Part shown: piece after piece, positions 24,476 through 37,677 of the stretch
Numbering within the stretch: the stretch's first letter is position 1
Layout: each line of letters opens with the position of its first letter
Assembly: GCA_016081115.2 (NCBI GenBank)
Contig: CM071933.1
Coordinates: 60,774,660-60,838,659 of the forward strand
Origin: Rehmannia glutinosa
Lineage: Eukaryota; Streptophyta; Magnoliopsida; Lamiales; Orobanchaceae
Reading direction: 5' to 3'
DNA: 64,000 nt
The notes under the pieces: model-generated
Told to the model about the DNA's origin: nothing
The model's database searches: none
Seen by the model: only the letters and a program-made list of their open reading frames with translations
Made by a program: the position numbers and the translations under genes

Positions 24476-24541
24476 ATATTCGAATCTAAAATCCCGATCC
24501 ATCCCTACTCCTTGTACTTTTTTTTTTAGAGGCCCTAATCC

Positions 24542-25383
24542 TAGGGATGGCAACGAGGGCTCCAGACGGGTTGGCTAAACCCAAAGCTGCCTTGTGTAGA
24601 AAAGATTGACCGGGACCCACCGTCTGGATTTACCGGACCCACAAAATAAAAATTTTGATGAATTTGCTTAAAAGTTCAAAATAAACTATACAGTGGTGAA
24701 TTCATTTTACCCTTTTCCAACTCCTAGTGCTCAATGTCTCTAGTTCTACTTTATTAATATTTTTTTTTGTCGCCACACCTAGATACACACACGATCAATA
24801 ACTCACTAGCTAAAGATTATTTAATCATGAGTTATTAAATAATCTTTAAGCTAGTGATTAAAGGGCCCCCAAAATTATATATGATTTTAAATTATTAAAT
24901 TCAGAAGCATATTCATATTCAAAAAAAAATTATCCTGGAGAGTTTTAACAACATGTTGACTGTAATTGATTTCAAGCACAAATTATTGTTTATTTAATAA
25001 GAATACAAAGTACTCTTATACTTATAAAGTTATACTCAGAAGCCAACCAACCATACTGAGTCATTTTGTTCACAACAAACCACTGTACTTTTTAGTTTTC
25101 CTAATTAATAAGTCAATACAAATGAACACCACAAAATAACTAAGTCTTTCAGTTGCACATCCTTTATTATTATTTATTACTGTAAAACCCGTGAATGTTC
25201 TAACTCCTAATCCCTCTATTAATTTATTGTTTTTAATAAAAATAAATTAATACTACACATATCTTGCTGGCGGGTCAAACTCAGATCCGTTATCCGCCCC
25301 AGACCCATTTTAGTCTGCAACCAGACCCTCGAGATGCGGGTTTAATGGCGTCCGTTCAATCCTCACCCCTAACGCCATCCCTA
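24542..25383. mobile_element. hAT-type miniature element, GC-ended family, copy 1
   Basis: It begins tagggatggcaac and ends with the inverse (cgccatcccta). It is bordered by 8-bp duplications cctaatcc (24534-24541) and cctactcc (25384-25391), with one mismatch. The subterminal parts are GC-rich (gggacccaccgtctgg, ctccagacgggttgg) and the centre is AT-rich. Copies of the same family lie at 38338-38890 and 62425-63138. It has no transposase. Confidence 0.65.
24803..24858. repeat. Near-perfect palindrome inside the hAT element
   Basis: The left arm tcactagctaaagattattt is the inverse of the right arm aaataatctttaagctagtg, with one extra base, around a short centre. It probably forms a strong hairpin, or it may be a tiny nested foldback element. 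Confidence 0.5.
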
Positions 25384-25391
25384 CCTACTCC

Positions 25392-25766
25392 TTATATAAG
25401 GAAGGCCAAGGCGAAGAGTTTTCTTATATAATGGTGTAAAAGCCCAAATGTGAAGACACTCTAGAGATGTTGACCAATGCGAGCAAATAATAGAAAACGT
25501 CACGAAAACCAACAAATGTGATTAAACTGAGATAATAGTACTACCATAGAACCCTCTTCTGAAAAAGAATCCTTAGAGAACTAATGATATGAATATTTTT
25601 GTTAAAAACAATCCAAAAGTAGTTCTTGCTATGTTTAGAAAATGTATAGACCAAATTCAAGATGACATCAATCTCAACGAAATTGACAATTGAGTCATTT
25701 TCATTTAAATATTCATAGATTAATCATAAATGTATGTATTAAGGAGTTATTTATTTATATATTGGA
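25392..25766. other. Intergenic, no gene seen
   Basis: AT-rich spacer between the hAT element and element C. Confidence 0.3.
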
Positions 25767-26789
25767 AAGTCCGATGGCTCAAGCTATGCGCAGTGCACCT
25801 ATCGAGTTTTAAGTTTTGTTTAAAGTACCGAGTATCATTCCCACGATGTTTATGTTTTGTTTATGAGAATGGGTCGATTATCTGATCTAGGATTTTTGTT
25901 TGTTTAAAAAAAATAAAAAATAAGAATCTAATTAATCAACAAATTACAAATGAAATAAAGGAAGATTGCAAAATATGAGACCAAGAGATAGAAATGAATT
26001 CAATGTAAATCCCTCTAAAATGTTTTTGTGATTTTAATAAATAAATACAAACTTGAACTCTTGGTAATTATCATCCTTTTTAACATAATCCCATTCATAG
26101 ACCATAGAAATTCATAAATTAAGTTAAACCTCTTCAAGGTGAAAAACTCACAATCTTAAGTTGATTAACGAAATACGTTTTTTCTAGTTAAAATTCTTAA
26201 GATTGTATTATAATTCGATTTATGAATTCACGTATTAGGTTTGACCATAATCGGAAGATTTGTGTCATCATATATCTAGATTGCATGCAACTCCTTTCAC
26301 TTAAATTGGTTCTTTTCTACCATAAATCTACCTAGGTTATCAGATGAGCGAGAAAATTCAAATCAATATACCGAAAAATATAAACTTGGATGAATGAATC
26401 ATAATATAAGTGAATCACAAAAACATAAAGATTATATTAAAAATATTCAAACCATAATCACAAATCTATTCTAGTTCATTACATTCAAACACAAAAATTT
26501 AGCTCAACGTGATTTTGACAAAAACATAAGCTACACAATAAGATTCAAATGATATAGATATGATTAACTTATCTTTTATCAAGATCACAACAAGACTTCT
26601 TCTTTGGTTGTCATCAATGATGTTATGCTCCAAGTCTTCCTCTCAAGCTCTCAGTCTCCATTTCTACCTTCCGTCTCTTCTCACAATATGTAGTTGATGA
26701 TCAAAAATCTGAATATCTATGTATATGAATGAATCAATGAATTGAATGAATGAATCCCTACCCCAACCCATCCTGGGCTTTTATTAACA

Positions 26790-27108
26790 CTAGTAATACG
26801 CGTTGACGTGATTCATATAATTTTACAAAATTATTTACTAATTTTATTGAAAGATTAATGTAAATTTAAGATGTATTATAAATATAATAAAAACCAAACA
26901 ACTAATTAGAACTAAAATTTTGAGTTACTTCAAAATATTTTATTGTATAGATAATCATTTACTCGAAATTTTTGTTCTAATTAGTTATTTGTTTGATTTT
27001 TATTATATCTATAATAAATCTTAAATTTACATTAATCTTTCAATAAAATGAAAATAAATTTTGTAAAATTATATAAATCACGTGCAATGCGATGTGCATA
27101 TTACTAAT
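26790..27108. repeat. Large inverted repeat joining two Helitron 3' ends
   Basis: The first ~135 bases (from ctagtaatacgcg through tgattcatataattttac to aaaccaaacaactaattag) recur inverted at about 26978-27107, ending cgatgtgcatattacTAA and then T. Both outer ends therefore look like Helitron 3' termini (CTAG and CTAA, each followed by T outward), facing away from a ~50-bp centre. Confidence 0.6.
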
Positions 27109-29636
27109 CTACTAAAAAACCATCAAAAATGGAGAAAGAACATCATATCTTTATGCAAGAGATAATATTACGTATACAATATCATTTGCACTAAACATAT
27201 GAAAATCCAAAAGCGTTTGAATCGCAGACATGCAAATTGATATATAAAAAACACACATTGTTATTTATTTAAAATTTAATTTCTAAGTGTTATCTAAATA
27301 TCTTGGATACAATAATGAAATAAAAATTTAATCTCTAATTGATATCTAAATTTACTTACAACAACCTAAAATCTTGTTGTTCGATCCATAAGCGATCCAT
27401 GTGCTCAACTAATTGATAAAATCAAGTCATAACCAAAAGGACATTGCTCGAGCATCGTGAGTTCGAACAACATTTAACTATGACAAAAAAAAGATCATAG
27501 TGAATAATAAATAAAATTAAAGCAATGTGTTTTTTTTTTGAAAGTAAACTTGCACTTACTACATTGGTCAAAGGTGAAATAAAGACAAGAAATGATGACA
27601 AAGTTTCCATCCATCCCGCTAATGAAACTCTAAAATATCCGCGGGATAAAAAAGAATGTCAAAAATCAGGAAATGATGAGAGCGGTGGACCAAAGCCCAA
27701 CCGCTTTGCCGTGCGAATCTATTAAATGAAAATCAATATAAGTTATAGTACTATAAAATTAATTGAACTTGTAATAATTGTCAATAAAATATATAAATTA
27801 TTACTTACCCGAATTTTTATTGTATAATAAATGTACACCGAAATGTACATTGATTCCATCATGCATCCAATTAAGTTTGTGATAAGTATAGCTAAGTCCA
27901 CATTATCGAGGATCGCATAAAAATATTTTTTATTTGTATGACATGTTTTGTGTCAAAAAAGTTAAAAGAAATACTCAACCAAATATTAACTCATTTCTAA
28001 ACCTTTATTTATTTCTAAAATTTTTACATTCAACAAAACATATTTTTATTTCTCACGCGAAAAACCAACACTTACTCTCAAGGAAATATCAAGGAAAATA
28101 GTGGAAACGGAAATTCTATATTGAATGTGGCCAATGGCCATGTAAAGCCCTTAGCTTAATGTAATGTTCTCACCGAGATCTTGTTCCCGATTAAATTAAA
28201 TATTCATATGTATAGTCTTTGCTACTCAAACATAAATGAAAATACCATAGTACTACATTCAATTGTAATCTATATTTAAAATTCATGAAATAATGATTAG
28301 TATTTGATGGATTAATAAAATATTTGAGTACTTCAAGTATTATTAATACCATGGTGTCATTTCAAAACCTTCCTCGTTAGATTTATTGTAAGTGGCATTT
28401 TCTAAAATGCTTTGTTTTATGCTTTATCAATAATTTCTTTGAAATAATATTACATATCCGCTAAATAGAAATTAGTTAATATACAACACAAGTTAATTAT
28501 AGATTGTGAATACATGTATAACATTGTTGATGTGATTGTTAAATTTTTAACATTGTTCTAACATATAATTTATTGTAAGTATAGCAAGGATGAATTATTA
28601 CCTAATTATTTAAATAACTCAATTCAAAAAAACTTAAAAACAGTATAAAACTATATAAGTATATGGTTTCTATATTTAGTTAACAATCAAATTTTTCTTG
28701 TTTGATTTTGATGGTTGGAGACATCTTTTTATATTACTTTTAATATGTTTTTGCATCGATGCATTATAAATAATTAATCATATAATTTTACATGCTAAAA
28801 TTTGATAACCCAAGTTTTTGCATTAATAAAAAAATTGAATCTAAATCATGTGAAATCGTATATCCATTATTACAAAAAAAAAAAAACATAGATAAAGATT
28901 AATGAATAAAGCTTGGACAACAAACTATTTTTTTCAAAATTTTAATAATAACTTATATTTCACTAATCTTAAAACTAATTATCTTTTTATTGAAAATACA
29001 TATATTTCTCTGTAATTCTCAATGATCTCAAACCTCCATCTTCACATATTTAAAAATGTATCATTTAATTATCTCACAGTTTAGGGAGGGTGATAAATGA
29101 TAAATTTATTTTAATGGGATATTTGTAACTAAAAGTGAATTTAGAAACTATATATTGTCTTCCTACTTATTTAAATCAAACTAAATACATTAATCTTATT
29201 TTTTTTTATCTTCATTTAGTTGTAAATTCATACTCTTGTTTCTTTTTGTAGTCAGTATTTAGTTATTAAGAAAATTAAAGAAAAATATTATAAATGTACA
29301 TTTTTACATAACACTCAACTTTAAATGGCTAAAACTATCTCATATGAAGTCTTTTATATATGCTTATGACATATGATTGGAAAGCTCTCGACATCTAGTT
29401 TAATATGAAATTAATATTATTTACAAATTCAAAGTATTCTATGAAATACAATTAAATGAAAGCATATAAGAGTATAGATACAAAGAGACATTAATCATAT
29501 TATAAAACAAAAACAAAATCAATATAGAAAACTACTTAATTGCCCCTAAAACTAACTTTACTATAAGGATATTTTTGGCAAATCAAAATTTTCAAGAAAC
29601 CTTCAAACTCATTCATACTTTTATAATAAGTATAGA
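26790..29636 (-). mobile_element. Non-autonomous Helitron H3, minus orientation (2.85 kb)
   Basis: On the minus strand it begins TCTATACTTATTAT at 29636 and ends TTACTAG at 26790, inserted between A and T. The other LTR of element C supplies the empty site: joining 26789 to 29637 gives attaacattattttgg, and the intact LTR at about 35908-35924 reads attgacattattttgg. Both boundaries are therefore fixed to the base. The interior has no Rep-helicase and no gene that I recognise. Confidence 0.8.
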
Positions 29637-29774
29637 TTATTTTGGTGAAAGTATTCCTTAATAATGTCATCTTTTGATAGTTTAATGTTCCACTTCATTA
29701 GTTGGGTTGTTGAATCCTTGTTTTCATGTGATCATTTGGGAAAGTAAGGAATTAGTGCACCACAATAAGGTGTC

Positions 29775-30613
29775 TAGGGTGATCATCGTTTTCAAAAACC
29801 CAGGACCGCCCGCACCGCACCGTTTATAGTGATGTTTCGATTAAAACCATGATTTAGAATGGTGAATAAAAACCGCACCGCCTCATTGGTTCAATTGTGG
29901 TTTTGAAACAAAACCACACCGGCCTTATATAATTTTAGGGGTAAAATAAAATATTTTTCTACCATCTTTAGTTGAATAATTAGGCAATCAATATATTAAA
30001 AACTAATTTGGTGATAGTAACTTTAGGTTAACATTTTCCAAATAAAATGTATTTTAAATTATTTCTTTAATGTTACAAATATACATTTTGTTTTATATTC
30101 AAAGCAACATACCATTAAAATGCACTATATTTTAAATGTAGTTGACTTGAAAGATAATGCAAGTGCATTTTATTTGCAAAATCATATTGTTTAAAAATAA
30201 TTAGATCTTCAACGTTTACATGTTTTGTTCATTTTCCTTAATAAACATCCCTCTCATTTTCAAGTAGAGCTAAATAAACTTAGAACGCAGTATGTCGGTC
30301 TTGCAATAAGATTGCAAAATTTGAAACTTAACCTTAAATTTAAGGACATAGATGATATGATTTCTTTTTTCCAGCTTGCAGGAAATGATTTTTCATGGAT
30401 CTTTTTTTGTTGTATGATATATATTATTTTATTAATTTTGCAATATTTTCATTTGTTAAAACCGCCCGCAACCGCCCGCCACCGCCTAAAACCGCACCTT
30501 TGATTTTACTTCATAAAACCGTGATTTAAAATTACTTTTCATAAAAACCGCATAGGGCAATTCAGTTTAATTTTTAAAAAAAAAAACGCAAAACCGCACC
30601 GTGATCACCCCTA
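29775..30613. mobile_element. hAT-type miniature element in the LTR of element C (839 bp)
   Basis: It is bordered by exact 8-bp duplications aaggtgtc (29767-29774 and 30614-30621). The ends tagggtgatcatcg and cgtgatcaccccta are inverted repeats. Subterminal regions carry repeated aaaccgcacc / ccgcccgc words. The undisturbed sequence (aaggtgtaagtgtgctcaa) is seen in the other LTR at about 36042. It differs in sequence from the tagggatggcaa family. No transposase frame was found. Confidence 0.75.
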
Positions 30614-31076
30614 AAGGTGTCAATGTGCTCAAAAGTGGTCCAAAGGCTTGGTTGAAGTGCTTTCCCAAAATACGCTTCAAAAATCGTGCAGAAACAGTCC
30701 TACAACACGATCGTGCTCAGAACACGGATGTGTTAAAAAGCTCAGCATGGTCGGGTTCTGTACGACATGATCATTTTTTGGTCTTTTTTGGTTCATTTTA
30801 TACATAGTCGTGTAAAAAAAACACCCTGGTCGTGTTTGGCCCGAAAGGCCCCGAAATGAATCATTTAGCTTGGCATTTCGAGCATTTTTGCATCCATAAA
30901 CCCCGGGATATGTTTTGACATGAATTTATGGCCCGAAATTCACTAGAAATAGCTCGGAATGATCAATCTACACCAATAAAAACACATCACAATAATATGA
31001 ACTATGCTCAATAAAAAACCTACTTAAATAAAAACAAAACAACCTAAATAATACTCAAATGAACAAGTACAACATG

Positions 31077-34000
31077 AACACCTCTAACTTAGAACTTTGC
31101 TTGTCATCAAGTAAAATATAAAACCATAAGGAGGGATTGAATACATGACAACACACAAGGAATATCTTTTTCTCAACACATTGAACATAAGTAGTCAAAT
31201 TCTTAGTCTTCTCAACCCTATAAGCCATTAAGTAAAAATATAGTTTTACAAAGTGATTGATTGACAAGTTAGGCCTTAATATCAGCGGGCATGATTCAGA
31301 CTTGAACTCATCGCTCCATAAATACTTATAGTTATGAACAACTTCAATTCAATAAAGCCATGAAAATACAAGAACTCAATAGATTATTGTAGTTAGTCTA
31401 TTTATCATATAACCGAGCTTCTTGAATATTTTTGGAATGAGAAATACAAGCAATATACATTCTTCCTTTTTTTCTTTTCTTATAGGACGTTCCAGACATG
31501 TTTCCACTATGTTTATATTTTGAATTTAGTTTAAACACTCATAGGATGGTTTCCCATACTCATATTTGTGTCTTCGTTTTATGAAAAAAGACAAACATGG
31601 GGCTCATGAATGCTCCTAGTTACTAAGCAACACAAATAGAGGAGTATAACCTTGATGGTCCATTTTTTTCTCTTTTTTATTATTTTTTCACTAGTTTTAT
31701 TTAACAACTAGCTTACCACTACTAAATCGAGAGTTCTTGGACTTTCATTGCCCTAAATATCGTCGTATATGACTTAACAAATCAAATATCATAGTGTTAG
31801 AAATCTCGTCTAAATTCATCACACATCCATGTCAATCTATTCAAAAGAAATCAATTGTTTTGTATTTAAAACACTTTATAATGCTAATTCATGTAATTGA
31901 GCCAAGTTATCGACTAAGAAGCACTCAATTTATTTCTTTGAAGATTTATTTCTCCCAACAACCAACTCAAAATGAAAACAAGCATACATGCACTCTAAGC
32001 ATGCGATTGTATCCACCTCCAACTTAAAGGGTCACATTGTCCTTAATGTGAAAGAAATATATGAACATATGCACACAAAAAATAGAATAGAAAGGAAAAG
32101 AAGTTTAAAAGGAAAAACAACCTTACTATAAGAGTGAGATCGGGGTAGAGCGGCCATTGAGTTATTCACTAAGGGATCTTCATCGGCATCTTCATACCTA
32201 ATCAAGCATAAACAACACACAACTCGAATACCGTGAAATCTCAACTCTTCCCAATTAAGACAAATAAATAGAGAAAGGCATTCCAAGTTTTTTTTATTTT
32301 TAAAAATGACCCGAAAATAACCAAAATGTGATTTGAAAATAACTCACAGGACTTGTGACTATTTTGAAAGAAAATAAAAACAAACACACACGAAGCATCG
32401 GGTTGCCTCCTGTAATGCTTCTTTAGAGTCGTATAGCTGGACTATTTCACCTAAATGTGGAGATTAGTCGGGCAGAGCCTCGAGCTTATGGTAATCCCTT
32501 TGGCATTTAGTAATTACCTACCTCCAATTTCAAGCTTCAAAATGTGCTCTTTGACCTTTCGGGTCCCCTTTTTGGGCATAAGTTTTCTAAGAAGAAGATT
32601 CTTCGTAGGGTTTACTGCACTACCGAAAAACACCTTTCTCCAAGAGATTTTTAGCTTTCACATCACACTTTTAAAATTGAGTCAACAAAAGAACAAATAA
32701 TATCCTTATCAATAGCAAAGAAATTTTAAAGATAATTAGTTCATCCCACACTCTCAAAGTTAATTTTCCATCATCTACATCGATGATTGATTTTTAGCCA
32801 AAATTTAACGCCCAAGAATTAAGGAAATCTCCATATCATCATGCATGTCAAGAATAACAAAATCAATGGGAATATGAATTTGTCAATCTTAACTAAAGAC
32901 ATAATCAAGGATACCTCTAGGATGTTTGATAGATCTATCGCCTAATTGAACACACATCTCAAATGGATTTTAGTTCTCCTAATCCCATATATGCTTGTAT
33001 GTTTCATAAGACATCAAATTAATACTAGATCCAAAATCGCTTAACGTCTTATCAATATATAAACCACCAATATGACAAGGAATAGTAAAACCCCACGGGT
33101 CTCTAATTTTTGTGGGTTTGTTCGCAAGATGGCGTAACATTCCTCATTCAATGCACATGTGGTAATTTCTCAAGCTTCTTTGCATTGGAAATAAGGTCCT
33201 TAGACCTCTCGCATACTTTGGAATATGTGAAAAAGTTTAAACAAATGGAATATTGATATGAAATTGTTTGAATAACTCTTGGGGTACTTACCAAATTGGT
33301 CATCCTTTTTTATCTTCTTCGGCTCGCATTGGGTAAGGGATCTTAGGTTTTGTATTCTTTCACTATCTTTTTCCTGGACTCATCATTGGGTTTGGATCCT
33401 CCACACACTTTTACATGGAGTGCTAATGTTACGTGGAGAACTAAGGCTGGGTACCTTCACATATTCTCACTGATTTGATTATGTGTTACTCGACAAACTT
33501 CCTTGTGGTCTTTCTGCAGTGAGCTTTGCAATTTGACCTATCTTATTCTCCAAGTTATGGATAGATGCCTCTTAATTTCTTAAGGATGTCTCAACTACCT
33601 GGAATCGGATGTCTTTTGATTGCACAAACTTTACCATGAGTTCTTCAAAGTTAAGCTTTCCTTGGGTCGGGTAGAATTCGAGAGAAGTGTGTGGATTAAA
33701 ATTGGGATTAAGTCGTGGTTGCCCTTGATTACCCCAACTAGAATTAGGATATTATCGCACCCAGGATTGTAGGTGTTGCTGAAAGGATTATTTGGAAGAT
33801 TTCGGGCTTGGTTGCAAACATAATCGCATGTTCACTTGTGGTGTTGTGTGTGGACACTTTTGATAGTTATGAAATCCTCCACAAGTTTTGCAAGATAACA
33901 TGTGCGTTGGTGGTTTGGGAGCGCAAATCATCAATCTTCCGAGTCAAGTATTCGAATTGCGCCCGCTAGTATAACCAAAACATTTATATTATACTCCAAC

Positions 34001-34908
34001 CGATTTATTTGATTTACCCGTATGGGTTGCCTATTGGTATCCGCTCATAGTCATCTATTCGATCAATTCTCGAGCCGTTTCTAGTATTTTATTGTTCATA
34101 GTTCCCCCAACCATTGCATCAATCATCTACCTTGATGAGAAAATGAACCCATTATAAAAGGTTTGGATTTGAATCCAAATGGGTAAGTCATGATGAAGGC
34201 ATTTTCGACTAGCTCTTTAAATCTCTCCCAAGTTTCATATATTGTTTCCTCATTAACTTGGGCAAATGAAGAGATTTTATTCCTCAATCGAAAGCTGACT
34301 TTTGCAAGTGGAAAGTTTTAGGAGAAACTTTCGCCATCGCATTCCATGTTGTGATAGTTTTTCTTGGTAAAGTATTCAACCACTATTTTGCTCATCATCG
34401 GAGGGAAAATGGAAACAATCGTATGACATGGCACATCAGAGACCCCATTGATTTTGAAGATGTCGCAAATCTCAAGAAAATTTATGATGTGATTATTAGG
34501 ATCTTCATCCGGTAGGCCATCAAATTGAACAAATTGCTACTTGATTTCAAAATTATCGGGCCTTACGACGCTTGAAGTTGTGTCATCCATTGATAGCTTG
34601 GCATAGTCATACATCGTTCTTTGCGGTTCTTCTACCATGATCATAAAATCTTTGTTATTGTTTTCCACTATGACTTCTCCGTCTTCCCTCCGTGTTTTTG
34701 ATCACGTCACTGCCAGCGACTTCGTCTTTCCCACCGTAGTGACGAGTAGACATACACTACGACAATAAAAGATGAAGAAGTGTTAAACAATGCTTACATA
34801 ATATAGAAAAGAAGAAACACAATAATGAGAAAAATAAAATAAAATGATTAGATTAACAAAAGTAAAGTGTTCCTAATATCATAATCCCCGATAGCAATGC
34901 AAAAAACT
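31077..34908 (-). pseudogene. Internal region of element C: decayed gag and protease, no pol
   Basis: The 3832-bp region aligns in order with the 3885-bp internal region of element B. Near 34640-34570 on the minus strand, the gag start reads PQRTMYDYAKLSMD, matching QQRTMYDYAKPSMD in B. Around 32400-32460 the motif gggttgcctcc, followed by gtcgtatagctggact, is the inverse of the post-protease motif of B (about 59128-59176). All frames are short and full of stops, so it is non-coding today. The space between the protease region and the 3' LTR (about 1.4 kb) is too small for reverse transcriptase, RNase H and integrase, and matches the noncoding tail of B instead. Confidence 0.6.
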
Positions 34909-36534
34909 TGATGACTCGAAAGCTATTCTAAAAGCTTTAGGCAAGTGCACCTATCATTTTATAGTTTAGTTACCGTGTACCGAGTGTCATTCCCACGAGA
35001 ATTTTTTTTCCTATAAGTTGGGAGTAGTGGTTGGAGATGAGGGGATAAATTTCAAAGAAACTGAAAGATAGAGGGTTCGAACCCTAGTCAACACTCTTAC
35101 AAAGGGTGAGCTATGCCACTTGAGCTACAAGCTAATGGTATTTCCACGAGGATTATGAGTACTAGTAATTACCGTCTCTTCGCTATCTAATATATCAACA
35201 TTCGGATGTTTGTTTTGTTAAAAAAAAACATAAGAAAAATAAGAATCTAATTAATAAAAAATTAAAAAGATTGAATAAAGGAAGATTGCAAAATATGAGA
35301 TCAAAAGATAAAAATGTGATCGAATGTAAATCCCTCTAAAATATTTTATGATATTAACAAAAATAAATACAACCTTGAACCCTTAAGCAATTACCAATCT
35401 TTTTTTAACATAAACTCATGCTTCATAGACCGTACAAATTCCTTAATATAAGTGAATCACACAAAATATGAAGATTATATTAAAAACACTAAATCACAAA
35501 TCCATTCTAGAGTTCATTACATTCAAACACTAAAAATTTAGCTCAACGTGATTTTGACAAAAACATAAGCTACACAAGAAGATTCCAATGATATAGACAT
35601 GATTAACTTATCTTTTATTAAGGTCACAACAAGTCGTCGTCTTTGGTTGTCTTCAATGATGCTATGCTCCAAGCCTTCCTTGAGCTCGATCTGGTACCTC
35701 GCAATTCAAAAGTCTCTCTACGGTGAAGAATGAGCGTGTTCTTGGCCATCATAGAAACATAGATAGTGGTCAACGTCTCCAAGCTCTTCAATCTCCATTC
35801 TACCTTCCCTTTCTTCTCACAATATGTAGTTGATGATCAATAATCTGAATATCTATGTATATGAATGAATGAATCCCCATCCCCAACCCCGTCCTTGGGC
35901 TTTTATTGACATTATTTTGGTTAAAGTATTCCTTAATAATGTCATCTTTTGATAGTTTAATGCTCCACTTCCTTAGTTGAGTTGTTGAATCCTTATTTTC
36001 ATGTGATCATGTGGGAAAGTAAGGAACTAGTGCAGCACAATAAGGTGTAAGTGTGCTCAAAAGTTGTCAAAAAGCTTGGTTGAAGTGCTTTCCCAAAATA
36101 CCATTCAAAAATCGTGCATAAAAGTCTGCAAAGACGGCCGTGCTTCAAAACACGGCATGACCATGTTTTATACGGCTGCGGCTTCGCAGAACATGGCCGT
36201 ATAAAAAAGCACGGCCTGGCCGTGTTATGTACGACATGACCATTCTTTTGCTCTTTTTTTGGTTCATTTTTTACATGCCCGTGTATAAAAATACACCCTG
36301 ATCATGTTCGGCCCGAAAGGCCCTGAAATGAATCATTTAGCTTGGTATTTTGAGCATTTTTGCATCCATAAACTCCGGGATATATTTTGGCATGAATCCG
36401 TGACTCGAAATTCACTAGAAATAGCTTGGAATGATTAATCTACACCAATAAAAATACATCACAATAATATGAACCATGCTCAATCAAAAACCTACGAAAC
36501 TAACAACAAAACAACCATAAAAAGGCACTTATCA
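34909..36534 (-). repeat. 5' LTR of element C with decayed primer site
   Basis: The LTR reads TGATAAGTGCC from 36534 on the minus strand and ends at 34909 (tgatgactc on the plus strand). Just beyond its end, at 34902-34884 on the minus strand, ttgcattgctatcggggat corresponds to the tRNA-Asp primer site of element B with seven changes, mostly transitions of the kind caused by methyl-cytosine deamination. The LTR is interrupted by a SINE at 35000-35139. It includes blocks of cacggc / gccgtg words at 36130-36230. Confidence 0.65.
35000..35139 (-). mobile_element. tRNA-derived SINE, minus orientation
   Basis: Read on the minus strand, an A box (tagctcaagtgg, 35127-35116) and a B box (gggttcgaaccc, 35084-35073) lie about 32 bases apart, as in a tRNA. 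A short tail and an A-run (complement of tttttttt, 35002-35009) follow. It is bordered by 11-bp duplications attcccacgag (34989-34999) and atttccacgag (35140-35150), with one mismatch. The left LTR of element C lacks it. The tRNA-like part has no proper acceptor stem, so it is not a tRNA gene. Confidence 0.7.
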
Positions 36535-37377
<843 letters not shown>

Positions 37378-37677
37378 TTTTATTTTGGGTGAGGCTATTT
37401 ACACCCCAAAACTTATTAATACACCCCATAAAAATTGAACAAAGATTCATTTTCCTAAAATGACAAAAATACCCTAAGCCCCAAAAATACACACACAAAA
37501 ACACAGTGTCCACACACACAAACATATGCACAGAACAAGGCAGCAGTGTAGCCATGGCACAAACTCATGCATGCACCGAGGCGGCATGATTTTTTTTGTT
37601 TGTCTTTTTTATGGGTGTTTGCTACATTAATTTAATTTTTGATAGGTTTCTGTTGAGTAATAGAGGTGAGAAAGTTA

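Larger units (their letters stand above)
25772..31076 (-). repeat. 3' LTR of element C, interrupted by a Helitron and a hAT element
   Basis: The left edge, cgatggctc, corresponds to the tgatggctc LTR end. The LTR sequence runs to 26789, continues at 29637-29774, and resumes at 30622. The right edge near 31076 adjoins aacacctctaacttagaact, which matches the tract next to the 3' LTR of element B. The terminal bases at the right edge are eroded. Confidence 0.65.
25772..36534 (-). mobile_element. Old LTR retrotransposon C (Athila/Tat-like gag-pro family), minus strand
   Basis: Two related LTRs in the same (minus) orientation flank a 3.8-kb internal region. The right LTR (34909-36534, the 5' LTR) starts TGATAAG on the minus strand. 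The left LTR (25772-31076, the 3' LTR) is about 1.61 kb once the nested Helitron and hAT element are removed. LTR and internal sequences match element B (54958-62259), so both belong to one family. In a sampled segment the two LTRs differ by roughly 6%, so the element is clearly older than B. The possible target duplication is poor (aagtc on the left, gggtc on the right). There is no reverse transcriptase or integrase. Confidence 0.7.

Noticed and set aside
35073..35127. tRNA gene (Thr-like) on the minus strand
   Set aside because: A and B boxes are present but there is no acceptor stem. The A-run and the 11-bp duplication show it is a SINE.
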